From NCBI RefSeq assembly GCF_032854445.1, contig NC_088298.1, positions 20,361,295-20,425,294 of the forward strand: a stretch of 64,000 nucleotides of DNA, in the 5' to 3' direction. A program made the translations under genes and the position numbers. Position 1 is the first letter of the stretch. Each line of letters begins with the position of its first letter. Source of the DNA: Liolophura sinensis (lineage: Eukaryota > Mollusca > Polyplacophora > Chitonida > Chitonidae). The notes beneath the pieces are model-generated. The model searched no databases. It saw only the letters and a program-made list of their open reading frames with translations, and was not told the DNA's origin. This document shows, piece by piece, positions 54,118-64,000 of the stretch.

Positions 54118-57100
54118 ATTCTCTGCGTGTGATAAAATGCTCAGCTGTTGCCTCGTATATTGCGCAGAATGTCAAAGTGGGTGTTGGTGCACCCTTTTAA
54201 TTTAATCACTAATAGAAGTTAATCAGTTATTGATTTTTTTTTTTCCATTTTTAATCAAGTGCTGTGAAGTTCTTTTGGGCTGATATATCTCGGGGTGTGC
54301 GTTTTTACAAGTTTGTTTCAGTGACGGAAAGCTGTACTTGTGCTAAGCCAAGTCAAGTTACCTTGTCTCTTCAAAGTCGAACTGATATGATAACAGCTAT
54401 GTCATATTTGGTGCCATATTGTTACCAAATTTAACCCAAACTCAATGCCATGTTTGTATGGGTTGATCACCATAACATGACTGAAATATTGCCCTAATGG
54501 GGTTGTGCGATTATCAGTCATTTGCTGATCTCTGTGTATGTACTTGTATTTACTGCAGCAATAGAAATCCACTAATCCTTTTTCCGTGACACGAGACACT
54601 GCAGTGTCAGCGTAGCACGATTTTCCTTACCGACTTTCAAACTTTAACAAATTCCTAACACATGAACTGTCAGTTAATTATTGCCAGCGTGTAAAGATTT
54701 GTATGAAGCAGAGCTTACCATATTGTCAGTACATAAGTCAGAAATGCGTAAATTTGAGCCGATGATGTTGTAAGATTACATTTACTCACTTAGGTAGAAG
54801 AGTCCCCTTGTTGGATGTAGGTTTACTTTATAACTTCATAAATTATCAGCATTTTGTAGTTTCTCTTGTATTTTGAGAGTTAAACTCTCTGTTTCTGTGT
54901 AGCCATTATTTTACATGTCTTGTCCAAAAACTTTGATGAGTCTATACACACAAGATTTTCAAACCTATGCCATACCTTTTGTTTTAAAAAAGGACATAAC
55001 TGTGTCAGTGGTTTGGTTCAGCTTTTATAAGAACAGCTTGTCTCATCATGCAGAGTTGTCTTTTCTTCTTTGGCAACAGGCACTGTACCAATCCATCTCA
55101 ATCATGGCCAATCTATTTTTGTTTTTGTCATTTCTGCAGTTGTTTTTTCTCCATCATGTGATATTACATGTTCATCTTTACTGCATGAAGACAGCTGGAA
55201 GTGTCTAAATTAGAAATGTTGTTTATTTCATTCATTTGATTATTGATAATTGCCAGAATCAAGAAGCTTGCAGTCATATACTGGAGATCAGTTTTAACGG
55301 GTGAAGGAAACAAGAGTGCCTGAGGTAAGCCACCGACCTTTGACAAGTTACCAACGAAGGTCTACTGACGAACACGTCATATTGGTCGACAAAAAGTCGT
55401 CCTCAGCAAACGTTTCAGGTTTCAGACTGTGCCGACAGCGCCACAAGCGCCATCGGACTGGTAATTGTCACCATTAGGCCATACAGACAGCCACAGTAGA
55501 GGAATGCAGATATTAATTGTATGGATTTTGCTGCCGATGTACATGCTGTGCGCGAATTAAACGAGTGGATGACATTTAAAAAATGAAATATTTTGTACTC
55601 TACTGGTATGTCATTTTCAAAGTGCTTTCCAAAGTGCTAAATTCATTTTTTACAGCTGTTGAAAAGGTTAAAGGTTCACCATATGTGATGTTTCCTTGGG
55701 TTTGTTTTTATTAGAGAATTGTGCTCTATTGCTTACCGTGAAATTGAAGGAGATGGTAATTATCATTATTTGCTTCCGTGCCCTGTAATTTATTATATTG
55801 TAGCGCTGCAACAAATTGCAATATTACCAAAAGCATTCAAGAATTAAGGCATTAACCTAACTCAGACAGTCTATAATATGCAATATTGCAAAATGCGTTA
55901 AATTATTGAAAAGAAAATGAGCAAAGAATTGATAAAGAGTATTCTGTACAGCCATAATATTGTAATAATTGTATTTCTTTGTTGTCTTGATTCCAGCCAT
56001 GCTGTTTTCTTAGAATTATAAACTACTGAGTATTTAAATGTTGACAAGTCTATAACTTTTAATTTAGATTTTTGTCAGATCAGCACAAGCAAATGGGAAC
56101 AAAATACTTGAATTGAATCAATGTAAGAGTAAAAAAAATGTGTGACTGTTTTTCTGAAAACTCGAAAATTGTTTACGAGTAGAATTTAATCAAGCATATG
56201 TCATGGCTGTATTTTTGTATCTGTGGCTTACATTTGATAGCAGCATTGTAAAGTGATCCTTGAATGTATATAAAGTGGTTCTAGTTTGTGCTTACTTAAT
56301 ATGTTGCTGATTTTTTTCTACAGCACTGTACAGTGCCCAGATTCCACTTGTTTTATTAATATCATGTTTTTTTTTTTTTTTGTTTTGTTTTTTTTTTATA
56401 TCAGTTTATAATCCAGTGTCCAAAACTCTAGGGACTGCCATATTTTTAATTTCTGAATTACTAGTCATGGAAGCCTTATTCACTCATAGTTTTCTTGGGT
56501 GAGGGATTTTGAGTGAGGAGCGAAACAGTTAGGGGGTGGGGTGTATATGGTGGGGTTGGGGGTGTATGTGGTGGGTGTGGGGTCTATGTGGTGGGGGTGG
56601 AGGAGACAGAAGGGTGCTAGGTTAATACTGTTCTTTGATCACTTCATCCGCCAAATAATTTGTGTGTTGATAATTTTCTTTGAAGGATCACTTAAAAGGT
56701 TTTACATATCGATATGATGCCGAAATTTGAAAGCAAAATCAGTTAGGGAAAATTTTACTAGCACATGTTCCAAAATTTCCATAATTATAAAGCACACAAA
56801 TATAGAATTTTGTGATCTGTCTTAATCAATTCTATTCCCTGTTTTCCTTTGGCCATGACTCACTTTTAATTTTAGTGTGTCAAGATTGCAACATTTTATA
56901 AAGAATGAATGAAAGCAATGTCTACAATGTTACCATGATCTTGAAAGTAAAAAGTTGTGTAATGAATGCTCACACTGTGTTTTCATATTACAAATAGTTA
57001 ATTTAGGATTTTATACAAAATGGGGTAACAAGTATTTTTGTATTAAAACATTGAACGTCTCTGTTCAGTAGCAGACATTTTCTCTATTGTAGATGGCTTT

Positions 57101-57830
57101 TACACACATTTTGAAGATCTTTACTGTTCCCTCTCTTCACAATGATAAAAGTTCATCATAACTGGGTCACAAATGGGACTTGTATCAAAATTTCATACTT
57201 GAAAGGTCAATCATTTGTCACCCACAGCGCTTGAAACACTGCAGGCTTTGTTGAGTGAAAGTCTTTTGAACAGTATTTTGGGACAGACTTCGTCTTTATC
57301 TTGGATGGATTTATTTATTTAGGCGTAAAACATTTCTCTTCAGTGTGTTAGAGGTCAGGTTTCTGGGTGCAGGAAATATAGACAAATTCCACAGAAGGGT
57401 TTCTTACTGGAGTCAACATTTAAAGCCTTGCCACAAAGCTTAGTGTTTGCTAATGGAAGACATATTTGCCTTAAGACAACATTTATGGTCTTTGCCCCAT
57501 ACGGATACCCCATTTAGTAATCATGTTTCAGGTTTGTCAGAAGTGAGAAATGATGAACCTGCCTTTGAACAGGGAAACACTGTTGGGTTTATTTAAACCA
57601 GCTTTTTGTGACAGACTCTCTGACCATACCACCCGCTAAAGAGCTAGATTAGCATGGTCTGTCAACACTAATGCTCCAAGGATTAGTAACTTTCCTGGGA
57701 AACCTATCAGTATAAAAGATTGCTAAAATATATAAGACTATATATATCAAAATCTATGTTGTAATCGCATTTATATGAATCCCTCTATATTTTTATTTCT
57801 GCTGTCAAGAAATTCTTTAAATCAAATCAG
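54118..57830 (+). other. ANKIB1 3' UTR and downstream DNA
   Basis: AT-rich, no open frame of interest. I see no clear AATAAA in the first 3 kb, so the transcript end is not placed. A SINE-E fragment lies at 55205-55345 (minus; CAAGAGTGCCTGAGGTAAGC, CACCGACCTTTGACAAGTTA). A poly-T tract is at 56368 and a GTGGGGGT-rich stretch at 56535-56615. Confidence 0.5.
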
Positions 57831-57834
57831 GTTA

Positions 57835-58460
57835 CCTGTAAGTCTTTGGGCATGTACTTGGTAACCTGATACTCTCTTTGGACATGTGATTGGTAACATG
57901 GAAGTCATTTGGGCATGCGCTTGGTAACCTGGAAGTCTTTGGTCATGTGCTAGATAACTTGGAAGTCTTTGGTCATGTCCTTGGTAACCTGAAAGTCTTT
58001 GGACATGTGTTTGATAACCTGCTGGAAATCTTTGGATGTATGTTTGATAACCTGCCGGAAATCTTTGGACATGTGTTTGATAACCTGCCGGAAATCTTTG
58101 GACGTGTTTGATAACCTGCCGGAAATCTTTGGACGTGTGTTTGATAACCTGCAGGAAATCTTTGGACGTGTTTGATAACCTGCCGGAAATCTTTGGACAT
58201 GTGTTTGATAACCTGCTGGAAATCTTTGGACGTGTGTTTGATAACCTGCCGGAAATCTTTGGATATGTACTCAGTAACTTGGAAGTATTTGAACATGTTC
58301 TTGGTGAACTTCAAGTCTTTCGACATATGTTTAGAAACCTGAAAGTCTTTGGACATGTGCTTGCATGGTAACCAGGAAGTCTTTGAACGTGTCCTTGGTA
58401 ACCAGGAAGTCTTTGATCATGTTCTTGGTGAACTTGAAGTCTTTCGATATATGCTTAGAA
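57835..58460. repeat. 30/33-bp minisatellite, about 20 copies
   Basis: Outer units GGTAACCTGGAAGTCTTTGG-type (30 bp), central units GATAACCTGCCGGAAATCTT-type (33 bp, with one 30-bp variant). Length differences are multiples of three, so frames on both strands stay open over several units. Confidence 0.92.
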
Positions 58461-60690
58461 CCTTGAATGTCAAGTTTCAAAGGGAAGGTGAAAGAGGTAG
58501 GAGAGGAATTGTGAAGATTTGTGTATGTGTTGTCAGTCCATGATGGCATGTGAACAAGAAATTGACACTTACATTTTTTCATAAGTATGAGGATGACATT
58601 TTGTGGCATGAGGATATTAAATGGCAAGTGATAACTGGAAAAAAGAAAATGAAGTCATTTTGAACAGCTGTGTGCATGATGTAAAATGTAGACAGTCTAG
58701 CTGGACGATGTTGAAATTTAATGTGTTATTTGATTTTATCATTTTTGTCTGTGAACGTTTTTACCTTTACCTGATCAGTATAGTTGTTAAGTATCACACC
58801 ATGTGGAGGTTTTCACATGGTGTTTGTCAGTGGAATTGTATGTACCCCCATGTATATATGACCTCTAGTCAAGCATAACAACACATGTTATGTGAAAAAG
58901 TTACGTGCCATTATTATATATAATTCTATGAAAATTATATTTTATAAAAAACAACAGTCCTGCTCATGTCTCGGGAAGACTGATAAATATCCGAAGCAAT
59001 CCCATACTGAAATCAAACGTGCATGTGTAATTTTGATATCATAGTTACGGGCATTAAATTCCACAGTTATGGAATGGTGGGCTAGCCAGAAACACTATCA
59101 CTGAGTGAACTCATCCATTTTCCGTCAGTGATATTTATCATGAATCTGAGCAGTTATATTTTATGTTTAACAGTTTTGCTTCTTGCTCCTTTGTTTTCCT
59201 CTGGAAAACAGATTTTGGATTCAGCAGGTGTGACAAATGAAGTTTTCCCAGGTGTATTATATTTTGGCTGGGTGTGGGCAGAGCGAACGGGGCTCTGAAA
59301 GGTAAGTCGGATGGTGAACACGTGATGCTTTGTTCGCCTTGGACACCTCTGTTGGAATCAACTCTGACAAAACAAGACCCTGTCTTGCGTTGTGTTCACT
59401 ATCCATTATTCAAGGTATTCACAATTGTGTGATGTTCTTTTCAATATACATAGTGAAAACGTGTTGCTGTAACAGATTTATCTCCCTTGCTCACTGGTGG
59501 CTTGTGTGTCAACAATATGGGGCTTTCACTTTTACAGTCAACTGTTTGCTTTAGGCCAGTCCTGGATAATTTTTGGCAAGCTGTTCTAGAAGTCATTCAA
59601 TCTGTTTGTTGGTCATTAAATTAAGTCAGTCAAATTTTTTGGCATCCTAAGTTATTTAAACAGGTTGTTGACTTTAAGAATTTTCAGTGAAAAAAAAAGA
59701 CACCTGATTTACTTGATGTAGAGTGTTGCAGCTGTTACGAATTTCCTTGCATTCCTGATGTGGGATATTGATAAATGCGGTTTATTGTATAACTTAATAA
59801 TTACCCGAATTTATGCTTGTAAGGCTCAATCTGATTGGTCAAATTTTTGCATTTGTACTCCAGTAAACCAAAAAAGGTAAAGCAATGCCCACGCAGGGCT
59901 TTTTCAGCCACTGCTTTTTTTTAAGAATAGAACTTAAGGAGACAGAGGGCACATCATGTAAAATGACAAACAGAACGCTATAAATGTGTCTGCTTTGTCT
60001 GTATTATATTCACATTGGTACAAACTCTGTGAATAGTGTAGACTGTTTAAGCAGTAGTGCTTACCCCAGTATGAGCTTGATCACAAACAGACGCAGACGT
60101 GTTGGGTCAGTGAGTGCATATGAAAAGCTGAGTCCAAGTGATCACCAAAATAAGCCAGTTTGATCAAAATCACTTTCCAGCTGATGTTGTGTGTTGATAA
60201 TTTGTGAAATACACGCTGTTGTTGTTGTTGGATAACCAGTATGTTTGAAATACTGAGATGTCATCGGTATGGTACAACTGGTTTGACACCTGCCGCATAT
60301 CGTTTGTACCCCAATATTCCTAAGAAATGTTACAATCAATCCTTAATTATCTTGTAAAACTCTATTGTTATATTGTAGGCTTTTTCATCTCTTTTCAGGA
60401 CATTCCAAATACTATTTAAATAAGTATAGAAGCTGATAACCAGCAGTTGAATATTTAAAAAAAATAATAAATGTAAATACTGAAATACGCGTATACCCAT
60501 AGTAGTAATAAGCAAGGATAACTATTTGCTTCAGGTATTTCAACCCTGCAGACATCAGGGTGTAAATCTTCCACTGACCTCTTGAAAATTAACCCATCTT
60601 CATTTAATCAAGTTAACAATGTCCAAATTATGAAACCTGTAGTAGAGGATCAACCTTGCTAGCAGCAAGATGTGAAAACCAAGGTTGAAT
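58461..60690. other. Intergenic, nothing recognised
   Basis: No gene or repeat recognised. Confidence 0.4.
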
Positions 60691-60696
60691 ATACCC

Positions 60697-60892
60697 TAAT
60701 TTTTCAACTATCTCAGCAACCGATATATTAAAATATTCTGAGATAATTATAGGGTGTAGAGTTTACACAGTTTTATGAAGCTTGTATCTTCAGTGACAAA
60801 TCTTTTTGCCATCCTGTTGATAATGATTTTGTGTATAAATTCCACTGAAAAAAGTGCTTTAGAGATTGAATAGGTTGAAGATTTACAGTAAC
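60697..60892. mobile_element. MITE-C copy, best preserved
   Basis: Starts TACCCTAATTTTTCAACTAT and ends AGGTTGAAGATTTACAGTA, inverted ends akin to those of MITE-A. Confidence 0.75.
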
Positions 60893-61390
60893 AAATTTGT
60901 CAGCCATGTTAGTGTGATTTGTGAAAAAGAGGTTGGCATAGCAACATTGCTCCAAAATGGCTGACAGAGTGGTCATCCATATAGAGTAGAAACAATTGCA
61001 AAGCAACAATTCACCAAAATTGTCACAGAAACTGTTACAAGCAGCGCTGTCAAAATGGATTTCAGCTTGTTTAGTGATATTGACCATAACGGTTTTGGCA
61101 AAGAAAAACAAACAATTCATACAGGCCAAGAAGAAGACAGACTAAATAATATATTTGTTACCACTGATGAAATACTGTCAAACAGGATGTGAGCTGCTCA
61201 CATTGCAAGCGGAGAAAAGGTGGAAAATTGTTTCATCAGTAGAAGACGTGATTTAGTGTGGTACAAAAGTTTGTAAGTCAAGCTTATTCTATCTGCAGTA
61301 GCAATGGTACATCAGTGATAATTATCATACTGGCTGTTGGTTAAGTATTTGTACATGTGTACTCGATGTACATACATATAATGGGGCAAC

Positions 61391-61394
<4 letters not shown>

Positions 61395-61421
<27 letters not shown>

Positions 61422-61422
61422 C
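61395..61422. repeat. (AT)n microsatellite
   Basis: ATATATATACATATATATAT. Confidence 0.9.
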
Positions 61423-62649
61423 ATGATGTGCGTTAGTGGATTTGATCCTGTATAATCATTTAAGTTGACACAACTGTCGTATTGTCATTTTTCCCCCTAC
61501 ACAGGTGTGTAAGATAATTATAATTGTCTGCTCGCTGTATGCAGTGATCCCAGCTGTGTATATGTACCAGTTTTTGTGAATATGAAATTATATTTTGACT
61601 TCTTGCGATGTGATTGCGTTTTGTCTTTTTTTATTCAACTGGTGATGAATGATGTTTTTGGTAAATTGTTTTCCAATTCCGTTGAGCCTATGCTGTGTCA
61701 GAGGGGTAAAGCATTGGCCCAGACAGTTATAAAGGCATTGGTTCAGAGGGTTAAAGCATTGGCCCAGACAGTTATAAAGGCATTGGTTCAGAGGGTTAAA
61801 GCATTGGCCCAGACAGTTATAAAGGCATTGGTTCAGAGGGTTAAAGCATTGGCCCAGACAGCTATAAAGGCATTGGTTCAGAGGGTTAAAGAATTAGCTC
61901 AGAGAGTTAAAGCATTGGGTGAGAGGGTTAAAGCACTGCTTGAGAGGGTTGAAGCACTGGATCAGAGGATTAAAGAATTAGCTCTGAGGGTTAAAGCATT
62001 GGCCCAGACCGATAAGGCATTGGCTGAAAGGGTTAAGGGCTGGGTCAGGGGGGTTAAAGGTTTGGGTCAAAGGGATAAAGTATTGGCCCAACCAGTTAAA
62101 GCTTCGGCTCAGAGTCTTTCAACACTGAGTCAGCAGATTAAATGCTCTGTCAGGCATTTAAGCCATTGGACCAGAGGGTCAAAGTATTGGCCCAGACAGT
62201 TGAAGCATTGGATCAGAAGGTTTAAATATTTGGTCGGTTGAAATGCTGGGCCTGACAGTTAAGAATTGGCTCAAAGTGTTCAAACACTTGATCAAAAGGT
62301 TAAAGGATTGACTCACATGGCTAAGGCATTGGCACAGAGAGTTAAAGCACTGGCTCAGAGAGTTAAGCCGTTGGCTCAGACTGTTTAAATGCTGGGCCAG
62401 AAGGTTCAAGGATTGACTTACACAGCTAAGGCATTGGCACAGAGAGTTAAAGCACTGGCTCAGAGAGTTAAGCCGTTGGCTCAGACTGTTTAAATGTTGG
62501 GCCAGAAGGTTCAAGGATTGACTTACACAGCTAAGGCATTGGCACAGAGAGTTAAAGCACTGGCTCAGAGAGTTAAGGCGGTGGCTCAGACTTTAAATGC
62601 TGAGACAGAAGGTTCAAGGATTGACTTACACAGCAAAGGTATCGGCACA

Positions 62650-62745
62650 GGTGATTTATTTATTTATTTATTTGATTGGTGTTTTGTGCCGTACTCAGGA
62701 ATATTTCACTTATACAATGGTGGCCAGCACCATGGTGGGCGGAGG
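62650..62745 (-). repeat. SINE-A 3' end inside the minisatellite
   Basis: (TTTA)n GATTGGTGTTTTGTGCCGTA then CCAGCACCATGGTGGGCGGA. Confidence 0.85.
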
Positions 62746-62894
62746 ATTATATTGAAGCATTGGCTCAAAGGCTTATGCCCTGGGCCAGAAGGTAAAAGTA
62801 TTGGCTCAACCAGTTAAAGCATTGGCTAAGAGTGTTTAAACACTGGGTCAGAAGGTTAAAGGATTGATTCACACAGCAACATGTAACACATAGA

Positions 62895-63095
62895 TTTATG
62901 TTTTTTATTGGTGTTTTACACCATACTCAAGTATTTTTCACTGATAATACCATGGCCAGCATTCTGGTGGGAGGAAGCCGAGCAGAACCAAAGACCATCC
63001 ATGAATGGCCGGAGAGGAGCCAGCAACTCTCCACATTGGTGGCAGGCACCTGGGTCATTGCATCATGCTAGCATACTGACCCTCCACATAGGATC
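62895..63095 (-). repeat. SINE-A copy inside the minisatellite
   Basis: GTGTTTTACACCATACTCAA, CCAGCATTCTGGTGGGAGGA, CCATCCATGAATGGCCGGAG; reaches the tRNA-derived head. Confidence 0.8.
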
Positions 63096-63610
63096 AAATC
63101 ATTGGCTTAGAGGGTTAAAGCATTTGGTCAGAGGATTAAAGCATTGGCCTAGACAGTTAAGGCAGTGGATCAAAGGGTTGAAATACTAGGTGAAAGGGCT
63201 AAAGCATTAGTTTAGGGTTAAAGCATTTGGTCTGAGGGTTAAGGCATTGGTCCAGACAGTTTAGGCATTGGTCCAGAGAGATAAAGCGTTGGTTTAGAGG
63301 GTTAAAATGCTGGCTCAGAGGGTTAAAGGGTTGGCAGACATAAACTACCAGGCAAAAGAAAGGTTTCACCCACTTCTTGAGCCCATAAAACAAAAACAAA
63401 GGCAGATATAAGAATTAAGAAGATTGGTTTATAAACAGGAATCATTGTGAAATATTCTCTCAAAAAGGCTTTGAAATATTGGCATTCAATTGACCACAAA
63501 ACACAATGAAAGAGACAAGGGGTCAGAAGAAAAAATTACACAAATGTAAAGTTAACTGGCAAGTGCATGTAAAGTCACAGTATCCACAGAAATGAAGGAC
63601 TACAGTCATC

Positions 63611-64000
63611 AGTAGCGAGTGTGGCCACCCTGGGCATCAATGCAAGCAAGCACACGCCTCCGCATTGACGTAGTCAGTCGCCGGATGACGTCAACAGGGA
63701 TAACGTTCCATAGGTTTAACAGATCTTGCTGAAGTTCCTGTTGGTTAGTTTGAAGGAGGCACCAGCTGTCTCAAACGGCGGTCAAGGTGATCCCAGAGAT
63801 GCTCATTGGGGTTCATGTCTGGTGAGTTGGCTGGCCAGGGCAACACGATGACGTTTGCGGTCTCGAGGTAGTCTGTAACAATGCGGGCAGTGTGAGGTCT
63901 TGCGTTGTCGTGTTGCAAGATCGATCCACTTGGCTGTCGTTGGAGGAAAGGAACGACGACAGGTCTCAGTACCTCATCAACGTATCGCTGGCCAGACAGA
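63611..64000 (-). pseudogene. Tc1/mariner-type DDE transposase, C-terminal remnant
   Basis: Minus strand: QHDNARPHTARIVTDYLE carries the second catalytic Asp, and WPANSPDMNPNEHLWDHL carries the Glu of DD34E. One frameshift near 63768, then NLWNVIPVDVIRRLTTSMRR and the typical end GGHTRY-stop at 63611. The 5' part is outside the window. Inactive as read. Confidence 0.9.

Larger units (their letters stand above)
61690..63330 (+). repeat. 21/24-bp minisatellite, 1.6 kb, interrupted by SINEs
   Basis: Base unit AAAGCATTGGCTCAGAGAGTT and variants. The first part (to 62241) reads open as repeats of KALAQRV, a seven-residue unit. SINE-A fragments interrupt it at 62650-62745 and 62895-63095 (both minus). 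Drift increases to the right. Confidence 0.93.

Noticed and set aside
52685-54205. Other frames overlapping ANKIB1 exon 22 on both strands
   Set aside because: Shadows of the 1.45-kb coding exon.
59200-59600. Possible small gene near a GTAAGT at 59301
   Set aside because: No conserved peptide, no convincing partner exon; GC shift too small to argue from.

Overview
This is animal nuclear DNA: small exons with canonical splice sites, kilobase introns, tRNA-derived SINEs, MITEs and minisatellites. The SINE with the tail CACCAATCAAATAAATAAAT and the SINE ending in ...GACGTTAAACCCCAAGCACTCACTCACT are of kinds I associate with molluscs and other lophotrochozoans. A mollusc-like invertebrate is my best guess; the species cannot be told.

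Two protein genes stand head to head. On the minus strand (16,212 down to 1, running off the left edge) is NBR1, the selective-autophagy receptor. Thirteen coding exons give about 723 residues: PB1, an acidic/basic linker, ZZ zinc finger, coiled coil and the four-tryptophan (FW) domain. The 3' part (expected LIR and UBA) lies outside the window. On the plus strand is ANKIB1, an Ariadne-type RBR E3 ubiquitin ligase. A probable 5' UTR exon ends at 17,519, followed by 21 coding exons from 26,727 to 54,117 (1,416 residues): myristoylation-type N terminus, ankyrin repeats, UBA-like segment, RING1-IBR-RING2, Ariadne domain, a Cys/His-rich insert, UIM-like motifs and a long acidic tail. All splice phases are mutually compatible across both models. 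About 1.2 kb separates the NBR1 start from the ANKIB1 UTR exon, so a shared divergent promoter is likely. Both products act in ubiquitin signalling: ANKIB1 attaches ubiquitin, and NBR1 family members bind ubiquitinated cargo and deliver it to autophagosomes.

54,118-64,000 holds the ANKIB1 3' UTR and intergenic DNA with two long minisatellites, MITE/SINE copies and a broken Tc1-like transposase at the right edge. No further gene is seen.

The most unusual feature is repeated tandem duplication of exon-intron junctions. A 76-bp unit made of the 3' half of ANKIB1 exon 6, its 5' splice site and flanking intron is repeated about 34 more times over 2.6 kb. Smaller cases affect ANKIB1 exon 14 (donor side), ANKIB1 exon 20 (two decayed UIM exons upstream), NBR1 exon 9 (donor side) and the NBR1 exon 5 acceptor (about 27 copies of a 26-bp unit that looks like a 3' splice site). 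A 51-bp array just upstream of ANKIB1 exon 4 also carries an acceptor-like motif in each unit. The intron 1 remnant of a LINE reverse transcriptase is split by a 59-bp minisatellite, and one 548-bp hAT-like element keeps its target-site duplication.
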